Assembly: GCA_009925955.1 (NCBI GenBank)
Contig: RFPX01000088.1
Span: forward strand, 1-5,631
Source of the DNA: Betaproteobacteria bacterium
GTDB taxonomy: Bacteria; Pseudomonadota; Gammaproteobacteria; Burkholderiales; Burkholderiaceae_C
DNA length: 5,631 nt
Direction: 5' to 3'
Shown here: positions 1 through 5,631 of the stretch, in pieces
Layout of the letters: every line of letters begins with the position of its first letter
How positions within the stretch are numbered: position 1 is the stretch's first letter
The notes under the pieces: generated by a model
What the model was told of the DNA's origin: nothing
Seen by the model: only the letters and a program-made list of their open reading frames with translations
Database searches by the model: none
Made by a program: the position numbers and the translations under genes

Positions 1-26
1 CCGCCTCCGCTGCGCCTGAGCCCGGC

Positions 27-659
27 ATGGTCCGGCTGGAGCGTGCCCGCCAGGCGCTGCAAGACAACGGGCTCACGCCGGAGTCCTTTGTCGACCTGGT
101 CACCAAATGGATGAGCATGGGCAAGGACTTCAGTCCCCATCAGCTGTCACAGGTCTATCAACTGGCGCTGTTCGATGGCGGTGTGCCCTTCAAGGTGTTC
201 TTTGACCATCCGCAATGGTGTCAGCTGCTTCACATCAGCCCAGGCGGCGTGGTGACGCCGAAGGCGAGTGAGGACTACGCTGCAGCATCCGGGCGGGCGC
301 GCTTTGGCCTGGAGGTGAAACGTGTCAAGGACGAACCCTTGCCGGTGCTCTACGAGCGCTTCGGCGCCGAGTCTTTCAGCCTGCTGTTCACCTATTTGCG
401 CCTGGCCCATTTGAATCACCTGACGGTCGAACAGGCCGCAGTGCCCGCCCAACTCTGGCAAGGCACCTCCACCCACAGGCTCAGCGACCATTGGGCAGAA
501 GAAGCTGACGCCACCAACCGGGGGACAGCCCGCATCAAGGGGGCGACGATCAAACTCGAGCGGCTGAGGGACGCCTTGGTCTGCGTTGAGCAAGGCGAGC
601 CCCTGCAGGAAGCCCAAGCCCAGGAAATCTTCCAGTACATCCAGCCGGCACGCTTGTGA
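27..659 (+). CDS. Hypothetical protein, family not recognised (possibly 5'-partial)
   Basis: This frame encodes 210 residues from the first in-window ATG and ends in TGA. I do not recognise the family and assign no function. The protein looks soluble: there is no signal peptide and no hydrophobic stretch long enough for a membrane helix. It is probably mostly helical, with many charged and Leu/Gln/Ala-rich segments, for example around residues 3-30 and 170-205. A middle part (about 48-70) is rich in aromatics (FDGG, FKVFFDHPQWC) and may be its most characteristic piece. The start is uncertain. The frame stays open to base 3, and only a weak GAG (18-20) precedes the ATG, so the true start may lie before the window. 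The gene converges on the permease gene, with 25 bases between the two stops, so it is not in that operon. Coding confidence comes from ordinary composition and a clean stop next to a well-supported convergent gene; an antisense frame at 147-734 is less plausible. Confidence 0.72.
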   Translation: MVRLERARQALQDNGLTPESFVDLVTKWMSMGKDFSPHQLSQVYQLALFDGGVPFKVFFDHPQWCQLLHISPGGVVTPKASEDYAAASGRARFGLEVKRVKDEPLPVLYERFGAESFSLLFTYLRLAHLNHLTVEQAAVPAQLWQGTSTHRLSDHWAEEADATNRGTARIKGATIKLERLRDALVCVEQGEPLQEAQAQEIFQYIQPARL

Positions 660-684
660 TGCCGGGGGGGCCTGCGCGGCAGCC

Positions 685-2052
685 TTAACGGCGGTGTTCG
701 CGCCAGCGCAGCAGGCACCAGGCCAGCACACCACTGGCCATCAACCACATCGAGACCCCAATGGCCTGACGGCTGATGGCGTAGGTGATGCTGGAGTACG
801 CCAGCCAGGCGCAGGCCGCACCAAACACCAGGGGTGTGAAGGGGTACAGCGGCACCTTGAAGGGCCGATCGGTGGCGCGGTCGCTCTGGCGCAGCCAAAT
901 CACGGCCACGCTCACCAGCAGCAGAAAACTCCAGAACACCGGTGCGGTGAACTCCACCATGGCGGCAAAGCCATCGGCCTCCTGCGTGCCCAGGAGAATC
1001 AGGCCGATGGCCACCAGCGCTTGCAAGCCAAAGGCCACCCGGGGACTGGCGTTCTGCGCATGCCAGCGGCCCAAGCGATGCAGCACCTGCCAGTCGCCCC
1101 CCAGGGCGTAGTTGCTGCGAGCCCCCACCACCATGGTGGCGTTGATGCTGGTGAGCGCTGCGATGGCCACAAACAGGCCCAGCGCCTTTTGTGCCCATGG
1201 GCCAAAGGCTTGGCCCAGCAGGTCAGACGCGGCCGTCTTGCTCTGGCTCAATCCCGCATACCCCAGACCCTGCAGCAGCGCCCAATTGACCAAGAGATAA
1301 ATCACGGTGAGCACGGCCATGCTGGCCACGATCACCCGCACCATGGCCCGAGGCCCGCCCCGAACCTCGGCCGACACGTAGGCCGATTCGTTCCAGCCCC
1401 CAAAGGTCAGCAGCACGAACACCAGGCACAGCCCCCACTGCGCCGGGGCCGGCGCCTGAACAAACCAGTCGATCACCGGCGCGGGGGATGCGGGCACGAA
1501 GAGGCCCGCCACCACCACCGCCAACAGGCCCAGCAACTCCAGGGCCGTCAGCAGGGTCTGCAGGCGAACGGAGGCGTTCAAGCCCACCCAGTTGATGACC
1601 GTCAGGGCCACCACGATGCCCAAGCCCCAAGCCGCACTGGAGTAGGTGCCCAGGTTCCACAGGGTGCTCATGTAGTCACCGAAAACGAAGGCCAACAGTG
1701 CAATCGACCCCGGGTTGATGACGGTGGCCCGGGCCCAGGCGTACAGGAAGGACAGGTCCCGTCCAAAGGCGCGCTGCAGGAAGTGGTAGTCGCCCCCTGC
1801 ATGCGGGTAGGCCGTGCACAGTTCGGCGTAGCACAGCGCACCGGCGATGGAAATCGCCGCGCCCACGGCCCACAGGACCAAGGCCCATCCTGCATCACCG
1901 CTGAGGCCGGCCACCAGGGAAGGCGTCTTGAAGATGCCCGCGCCCACCACGATGCCCACGGTCAGCGCCACCGCGGCCAGAGGCTGCAGAACGCGCTGCG
2001 GGCTTTCAGGGGCCGCTGTCGCCGGCGAGGGTGCCGCCTGCATACCGGTCAT
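685..2052 (-). CDS. APC-superfamily amino acid permease
   Basis: This 455-residue protein has the length and pattern of a 12-helix secondary transporter of the amino acid-polyamine-organocation superfamily, acting in the inner membrane. After a polar Ala/Pro-rich N-terminus (1-22), helix 1 carries the unwound substrate-binding motif G33-IVV-G37-A-G39-IF. Residues 74-97 match the conserved helix 2/3 region (CYAELCTAYPHAGGDYHFL...AFG). Residues 217-230 are the helix 6 signature (FGGWNESAYVSAEV). RPFKVPLYP (396-404) is the usual loop before the last helices. The layout resembles LAT-like or basic amino acid/polyamine exchangers, but the substrate cannot be read from sequence. The ATG lies 6 nt after the methyltransferase stop, and a weak GAG overlapping that stop lies 5 nt upstream, so translation is probably coupled. 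A second Met at residue 4 is a possible alternative start. The gene ends in TAA; I see no frameshift or missing segment. Confidence 0.93.
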   Translation of the reverse strand: MTGMQAAPSPATAAPESPQRVLQPLAAVALTVGIVVGAGIFKTPSLVAGLSGDAGWALVLWAVGAAISIAGALCYAELCTAYPHAGGDYHFLQRAFGRDLSFLYAWARATVINPGSIALLAFVFGDYMSTLWNLGTYSSAAWGLGIVVALTVINWVGLNASVRLQTLLTALELLGLLAVVVAGLFVPASPAPVIDWFVQAPAPAQWGLCLVFVLLTFGGWNESAYVSAEVRGGPRAMVRVIVASMAVLTVIYLLVNWALLQGLGYAGLSQSKTAASDLLGQAFGPWAQKALGLFVAIAALTSINATMVVGARSNYALGGDWQVLHRLGRWHAQNASPRVAFGLQALVAIGLILLGTQEADGFAAMVEFTAPVFWSFLLLVSVAVIWLRQSDRATDRPFKVPLYPFTPLVFGAACAWLAYSSITYAISRQAIGVSMWLMASGVLAWCLLRWREHRR

Positions 2053-2058
2053 CGGAGC

Positions 2059-2904
2059 TCAGTTGCGGCGCGCGTCCACCGAGAGGTTGGCTGTTGGCGT
2101 GTTCAGGGTCCCGCTGATGTTCTTCCCCGACACGCGGCCTGTGAAACTGACCATCTGGCGGTCGGGCAGGCTCATCTTGAAGCTCAATTCATTGCCCCGC
2201 AGGCGCACACCCACCAAGGGCTGGCTCACGCCTTGGATGGTGGCCATACCGCCCACCTGTTGGAACAGCTGCCGAAAGCTCAGCTTCACCGGCCCACCGT
2301 CCATGCCGTTGAGCGTCCACTCGCCTTCCACCTGTGCGGGTACCACCCAGAAAAACGCCCGTGCGGTCTGGTCGGTAACGGTTTCGTCGGGTTCCCAGTC
2401 GCCCATGGTGAAGGCATGGGACACCACGCGCGTCCCAGGCTTCATGGCCAAGATGGTGGGCCGCAGGCGCATGTTCAGGTCCGGGTACAGATACAGCGTC
2501 ACCACGGTGGCCGCGCTGAAGTCTTCCTTGAAGATGTCGCCCGTGATGATGCGCACCCGGTCGCTCAGGCCCGCTTCGGCCACCTTGCGCCGGGCAAAGT
2601 CGGCCATCTGCGGGTTGTATTCGATGCCCACCGCCCGCGCTCCATAGCGCCCTGCGGCGGTGATGGCGATGATGCCGTCACCGGCACCCAGGTCGTACAC
2701 CAAGTCTCCTGACCCCACCCGGGCCACGTCCAGCATCTTGTCAATCAGGCCCTGGGGGGTGGGGATCCAAATCACATCCTTGCCGGCCTGCCCGCGTTGG
2801 GGCACGTAGCCGGTATCGGTGTTCTTGGCTTGCGCCCAGGCCACGGGGGCCATGCTGGTGGTGAAGGCGCACAGAAGGCTCAGGGCAAAGAGGCGGACGG
2901 ACAT
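2059..2904 (-). CDS. Exported SAM-dependent methyltransferase-fold protein
   Basis: The protein has 281 residues from the chosen ATG. Residues 1-26 look like a Sec signal peptide: MSVR, a hydrophobic core (LFALSLLCAF), then APVAWA-QA with a likely signal peptidase I site after AWA or AQA. Next comes IPTPQGLIDKML (47-58), which resembles the PTP helix preceding the SAM pocket in this family. Class I methyltransferase motifs follow: motif I DLGAGDG (71-77), the acidic residue after strand 2 at E95 (GIEYNP), GDIF (122-125), TLYLYPDLN (136-144) and PGTRVVSH...MGDWEPD (156-173). The pattern recalls FAM173-type lysine methyltransferases, but the substrate is unknown. Residues about 185-281 form an extra, probably beta-rich C-terminal domain. 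The frame is open upstream to 3021, but the in-frame extension would bury the signal peptide, so the Met at 2904 is preferred even though no clear Shine-Dalgarno precedes it. Its stop lies 6 nt before the permease start. Confidence 0.9.
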   Translation of the reverse strand: MSVRLFALSLLCAFTTSMAPVAWAQAKNTDTGYVPQRGQAGKDVIWIPTPQGLIDKMLDVARVGSGDLVYDLGAGDGIIAITAAGRYGARAVGIEYNPQMADFARRKVAEAGLSDRVRIITGDIFKEDFSAATVVTLYLYPDLNMRLRPTILAMKPGTRVVSHAFTMGDWEPDETVTDQTARAFFWVVPAQVEGEWTLNGMDGGPVKLSFRQLFQQVGGMATIQGVSQPLVGVRLRGNELSFKMSLPDRQMVSFTGRVSGKNISGTLNTPTANLSVDARRN

Positions 2905-3014
2905 GGTGTTCAGGGGAAGCAAATGATGCCGCGCCAAGGCGGTGGTGGAGCAGCCCAGAGCAGCGCTCATCAGGCCGCGAACACGCGCGAGCTTAGCCGC
3001 CAAACCCGAGGCCC

Positions 3015-3052
3015 GGGGCAATGCCCCTGCCCTGCCCTACGCCATCGGGCAG
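3015..3052. other. Two short inverted repeats in the 2905-3095 gap
   Basis: GGGGC-AAT-GCCCC (3015-3027) and CTGCCC-9 nt-GGGCAG (3032-3052) can each form a short GC-rich hairpin in the - strand transcript, downstream of the DUF2798-like gene and upstream of the methyltransferase gene. Neither is followed by a real U-run (only UUU further on), so a Rho-independent terminator is not shown. They could attenuate or stabilise RNA between the two gene pairs, or be chance products of high GC content. Confidence 0.3.
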
Positions 3053-3058
3053 CAGGCC

Positions 3059-3094
3059 CCCGGCTTGCGCACCCGGCTTGCGCACCCGGCTTGC
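3059..3094. repeat. 13-bp tandem repeat, about 2.8 copies
   Basis: The unit CCCGGCTTGCGCA occurs at 3059-3071 and 3072-3084, followed by a partial copy (CCCGGCTTGC) at 3085-3094. The copies are identical over their shared length. The array starts 2 bases past the stop codon of the DUF2798-like gene, on its downstream side. Each full unit junction contains the palindrome TGCGCA. The 13-bp period is not a multiple of three, in keeping with a non-coding tract; replication slippage is the simplest origin. Confidence 0.85.
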
Positions 3095-3095
3095 C

Positions 3096-3353
3096 TCAGG
3101 CCCGACGGCGCCAGTGTGCTTCCAGGGCCTGGGTCAGCCTGGGCACCATGAAGGGGAACACGGTCAGCACCACGAGGCAGGCACAGGGATAGCCGCACAC
3201 AAGCCGGCGCGTCCATTCGGGCCAAGCCCCCGAAGCCTCCCACCCGGCCAACAACATGGAGCCGGTGATGCCGGCCAGGGACGTGAGAAAGGTCCCCACA
3301 AGGCCCACCAAAATGATGGTCTTGCGTGAGGGCAGGTTGGGCGTGGTGGTCAT
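3096..3353 (-). CDS. Small two-helix membrane protein, DUF2798-like
   Basis: This 85-residue protein has two hydrophobic segments, about residues 11-36 (TIILVGLVGTFL...) and 50-70 (LVCGYPCACLVVLTVFPFMV). A short polar loop containing WPEWTRR joins them, and the basic tail ends in HWRRRA. Size, two-helix layout and the FPFMVPRLTQAL ending resemble the DUF2798 family of small inner-membrane proteins of unknown function; this is recognition by eye. The start is supported by an AAGAG Shine-Dalgarno at 3361-3365, 7 nt before the ATG. The gene begins 24 nt after the stop of the transporter/spermidine synthase-like gene, so the two are probably co-transcribed. An overlapping frame at 3037-3420 on the same strand lacks membrane character and is a shadow. 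Confidence 0.78.
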   Translation of the reverse strand: MTTTPNLPSRKTIILVGLVGTFLTSLAGITGSMLLAGWEASGAWPEWTRRLVCGYPCACLVVLTVFPFMVPRLTQALEAHWRRRA

Positions 3354-3360
3354 GGCTGGG

Positions 3361-3365
3361 CTCTT
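3361..3365 (-). promoter_or_regulatory. Ribosome binding site of the DUF2798-like gene
   Basis: AAGAG on the - strand lies 7 nt upstream of the ATG at 3353, in the 24-nt gap after the preceding gene. It is the clearest Shine-Dalgarno sequence in the window and fixes the start of this small gene. Confidence 0.6.
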
Positions 3366-3377
3366 GGATCAGGGGGG

Positions 3378-5534
3378 TCAGCGCACGATGGGCCCGATGC
3401 TGCTGAACTGATCGGTCCACAGCCGCAGACCCGGGAGGTTCACCGGTTCGGTGCGCACCAAGCGACCAGCCTCGTCGAAGACACGTCCGTCCACCGACGG
3501 ATAGGCCTGCAGGTACTCACGGTCGGCCGTCATGATGAAGTGCAGGTTGCGTCGAATGTAGCGCGCTTCGTCGACGTCCTGGTGCTTGTGTCGGAAAGGA
3601 ATGCCCAGTGCCTCGGCCTGTGCGCGCACCACCGGGTACAGGTGAAGGTAGGCATTGGTGATGTTGATGGCCAGGAAGCCATCGGGTTTGAGGTGGCGCT
3701 TGTAGATGGCAAACGCCTCGCGGGTGAGCAGGTGCATGGGCACCGAGCCCCCCGTGAAGGCATCCAGCACGATCACGTCATACAGACGATCCGGCGGCAG
3801 TTGCTCCATCTTCAGGCGCGCATCGCCCAGCAGAATCTGCTGGCGGTGTGCTTTGCAGGTGGCCAGGTTGTCGAACCAACGCTGGGCAATGTGCACCGCT
3901 GCCGGGTTGATCTCATAGAAGTCGTAGTCGTCCGCCTCGCGGGCGTAGTTGGCCAGCGTTCCCGCCCCCAGGCCAATCAAGGCCACGGACAGGGAGGGCT
4001 GACGCTGCATGGCCCACTGCAGGGTTTCGCCGATGCCGCTGTCGCGCGCGTAGTAGGTGGTGGGCACATGGCGCAAGGCCGGCCACAGTGACTGTTGCCC
4101 ATGGGTGACGTTGCCACTGAAGAACACGCGCTCGTCACGCTCGGGTTCATTGACATAGCGGCGCTCGGTCACCGTGACGGTGCCGTAGAAGTTTCGAGAC
4201 TGCTCCAGCAACGTGTCGCTGCGCTCGGCCGTGCGCACCTCGCGCCACGACCAGGGGTTGAGCAGGTGCACCAGGAGCCCCACCACCGCAGTGGCCACGA
4301 CCGCCCCCGCCCACCGCTGGCGCATGCGAGCGGAGGGCGCATCGAACAGGACCCAGCACGCCAGCAGCGCGGCCAGCACCAAGGCCATCAGCCACTCGTG
4401 GTAATCGTCGAAGTAGGGCGTGGCCACCAGCGTCACAAACAGCCCACCAACGGCGCCACCCACCGACATGCACAGGTAAAACTCGGTCAGGCGGCCGGGG
4501 TCCGATGGGCGGCTTCGGTAGAGCTGGCCATGGCACAGCATGCACACCGCAAAGATGAGGCCGTAATGCAGCCAGCGCACCTCGTCCACGCCGTAATCGA
4601 AGTCCCAACCGAACCAGTCTGGGATGTCGGAGATGCCCACCGTGGCCACGATCAAGGCCAGGGCCGCCGCGGCGAAGAGGCGGGGCCGGTACCAGCGCGG
4701 GTGGTCAAAGGTCAGGATAAAGGTGAACAGGTACAGACCCAGCGTGGTGATCCACAGTCGGGGCTCTGGCGCAATGTCGTGGCTGATCTGGTCCGTGGCC
4801 GCGATGAACACCAGGGAAGCCAAGGCCGGCAGGCCGATCCAGCCCAGACGCACCAGCGCCGCCGGTGGCGCGTGCTTCGGGGCCGCGCCCGGCGCCTGCT
4901 GCGCCTGCGCGGGGCTGGCCGTTGAGGCGGCCGGCTGTGACTGCCACCAACCCAGGGCCAAGGGCGCACACAGCACGGCAAACAGCCAGTATCCAACCGT
5001 CCAGAGCGAGCCCATCTGACGCTGCTCCAGCCAGGGCTCCAGCACGTAGGGGAAGGTCAACAGGGCCAGGAAGGAACCGACATTGGACAGGGCATACAAA
5101 CGGAAAACCGAATGCGCATGCGGTGTTCGGGTGAACCAGTGTTGCACCAGAGGCCCGGTGGTGGCCAGGCAGAAATAGGGCAAGCCCACGCTCAATCCCA
5201 AGATGGTGAGCACCTGGGCGACGGGGGCATCCGGCGATTGCGGCCGCAAGGACGCGTCGGGCAGCACCTGCGACGCCAGCAGTGCCGAGGCCACCAACAG
5301 CGCCAGGTGCACGCGGGCTTGCCAGGGGCGAGACAACCATCGGGTCAGCGCGTGCGCGTAGAGGTAACCCAGGCACAGCAAGGACTGGAAGAAGAGCATG
5401 GCCGTGGTCCACACGGCCGGGCTGCCACCAAACCAAGGCAGGATCTGCTTGCTCAACAGGGGCTGAACTTGGAACAGCAGAAACGCGCTGGTGAAGATGG
5501 TCAGCGCAAACGGCAGAAAGGTCCAAGCACCCAT
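3378..5534 (-). CDS. Fused MFS-type transporter / spermidine synthase-like protein
   Basis: The protein has 718 residues from the preferred ATG. Residues 1-430 are a polytopic membrane domain. It opens with the hallmark of this family, TIFTSAFLLFQVQP (12-25), then PWFGGSPAVW (33-42) and LYALSNVGSFLALL (146-159). A low-complexity Ala/Pro/Gln linker (about 199-227) splits it into two helix bundles. Residues about 445-718 are a soluble spermidine synthase-like Rossmann domain: NFYGTVTV (448-455), GNVTHGQQ (474-481), nucleotide-binding GLGAGTLA (521-528), acidic E541 in YEINP, GDARL (570-574), LDAFTGGSVPMHLLT (590-604) and a terminal WTDQFSSI (706-713). True spermidine synthases usually have a DxxDP-type site after strand 4. 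Here D591 is followed by AFTGG, so ordinary aminopropyl transfer is doubtful and the real reaction is unknown. The frame stays open to the window edge; the ATG at 5534 is chosen because family members begin just before helix 1, although it lacks a clear Shine-Dalgarno. The gene is first in the - strand block. Confidence 0.9.
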   Translation of the reverse strand: MGAWTFLPFALTIFTSAFLLFQVQPLLSKQILPWFGGSPAVWTTAMLFFQSLLCLGYLYAHALTRWLSRPWQARVHLALLVASALLASQVLPDASLRPQSPDAPVAQVLTILGLSVGLPYFCLATTGPLVQHWFTRTPHAHSVFRLYALSNVGSFLALLTFPYVLEPWLEQRQMGSLWTVGYWLFAVLCAPLALGWWQSQPAASTASPAQAQQAPGAAPKHAPPAALVRLGWIGLPALASLVFIAATDQISHDIAPEPRLWITTLGLYLFTFILTFDHPRWYRPRLFAAAALALIVATVGISDIPDWFGWDFDYGVDEVRWLHYGLIFAVCMLCHGQLYRSRPSDPGRLTEFYLCMSVGGAVGGLFVTLVATPYFDDYHEWLMALVLAALLACWVLFDAPSARMRQRWAGAVVATAVVGLLVHLLNPWSWREVRTAERSDTLLEQSRNFYGTVTVTERRYVNEPERDERVFFSGNVTHGQQSLWPALRHVPTTYYARDSGIGETLQWAMQRQPSLSVALIGLGAGTLANYAREADDYDFYEINPAAVHIAQRWFDNLATCKAHRQQILLGDARLKMEQLPPDRLYDVIVLDAFTGGSVPMHLLTREAFAIYKRHLKPDGFLAINITNAYLHLYPVVRAQAEALGIPFRHKHQDVDEARYIRRNLHFIMTADREYLQAYPSVDGRVFDEAGRLVRTEPVNLPGLRLWTDQFSSIGPIVR

Positions 5535-5631
5535 GCCAGTCGTCGAGCGAAGTTCGTTGGTGTTCAAGATCTTCAAGGCCTCATAGCGTCTGCGGCGTAC
5601 GCACCGCGGCCCGGATTCTGTATCGGCCACT

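Noticed and set aside
660..684. GCCG...CGGC inverted repeat between the convergent stops, considered as a bidirectional terminator
   Set aside because: The stem is only 4 bp with a 12-nt loop and has no T-run on either side, so a terminator cannot be supported.
586..2712. Long + strand open frame of 708 codons opposite the permease and methyltransferase genes
   Set aside because: Its translation is dominated by His, Gln, Gly and Arg with no recognisable domain, and it runs across two genes with clear family motifs on the other strand. Long antisense frames are expected opposite GC-rich genes.
2905..3021. Upstream in-frame start at 3021 for the methyltransferase gene
   Set aside because: It would place 39 residues before the hydrophobic segment and make the signal peptide internal. 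The Met at 2904 gives a standard signal peptide length.
2905..3095. Search for a sigma-70 promoter upstream of the methyltransferase gene
   Set aside because: The best pairing (TTGCCC with TAAGCT, about 20 nt apart on the - strand) has a poor -10 match and too long a spacer.
4095..4925. + strand frame of 276 codons, and other frames opposite the fused transporter gene
   Set aside because: The composition is His/Gln/Arg-rich with no domain or credible start signal. The opposite strand carries a well-conserved membrane protein across the same bases.
4705..5526. - strand frame of 273 codons overlapping the fused transporter gene in another frame
   Set aside because: It shares the strand but lacks family motifs, whereas the overlapping frame has FQVQP, GGSPAVW and other conserved stretches. 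It is a frame shadow; I see no sign of a frameshift in the real gene.

Overview
The window is GC-rich (estimated by eye at about 65% G+C, not computed). Its Ala/Leu-rich proteins and closely packed genes suggest a betaproteobacterium, probably of the order Burkholderiales. That placement rests on protein style only, because no rRNA or other marker gene is present.

Layout: one gene on the + strand (27-659, possibly starting before the window) encodes a soluble protein I do not recognise. It runs convergently into a block of four genes on the - strand that fills the rest of the window. In transcription order these are: (1) a large fused membrane transporter-like/spermidine synthase-like protein (5534-3378); (2) a small two-helix membrane protein resembling DUF2798 (3353-3096); (3) after a 191-bp GC-rich gap with a short tandem repeat and inverted repeats, an exported SAM-dependent methyltransferase-fold protein (2904-2059); (4) an APC-superfamily amino acid/polyamine-type permease (2052-685), which starts 6 nt after the methyltransferase stop.

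Genes 1-2 (24-nt gap) and 3-4 (6-nt gap) look like two tightly coupled pairs. Whether all four share one transcript depends on the gap at 2905-3095, where I see no convincing promoter and no classical terminator. Three of the four products are membrane proteins, the fourth has an apparent signal peptide, and two carry a Rossmann-type methyltransferase/spermidine synthase fold. A role in envelope-associated metabolism or transport of amines or amino acids is a reasonable inference but is not demonstrated. I found no RNA genes, CRISPR array, insertion sequence, attachment site or origin. The window looks like ordinary chromosomal content with a few points worth checking, not a clear new system.
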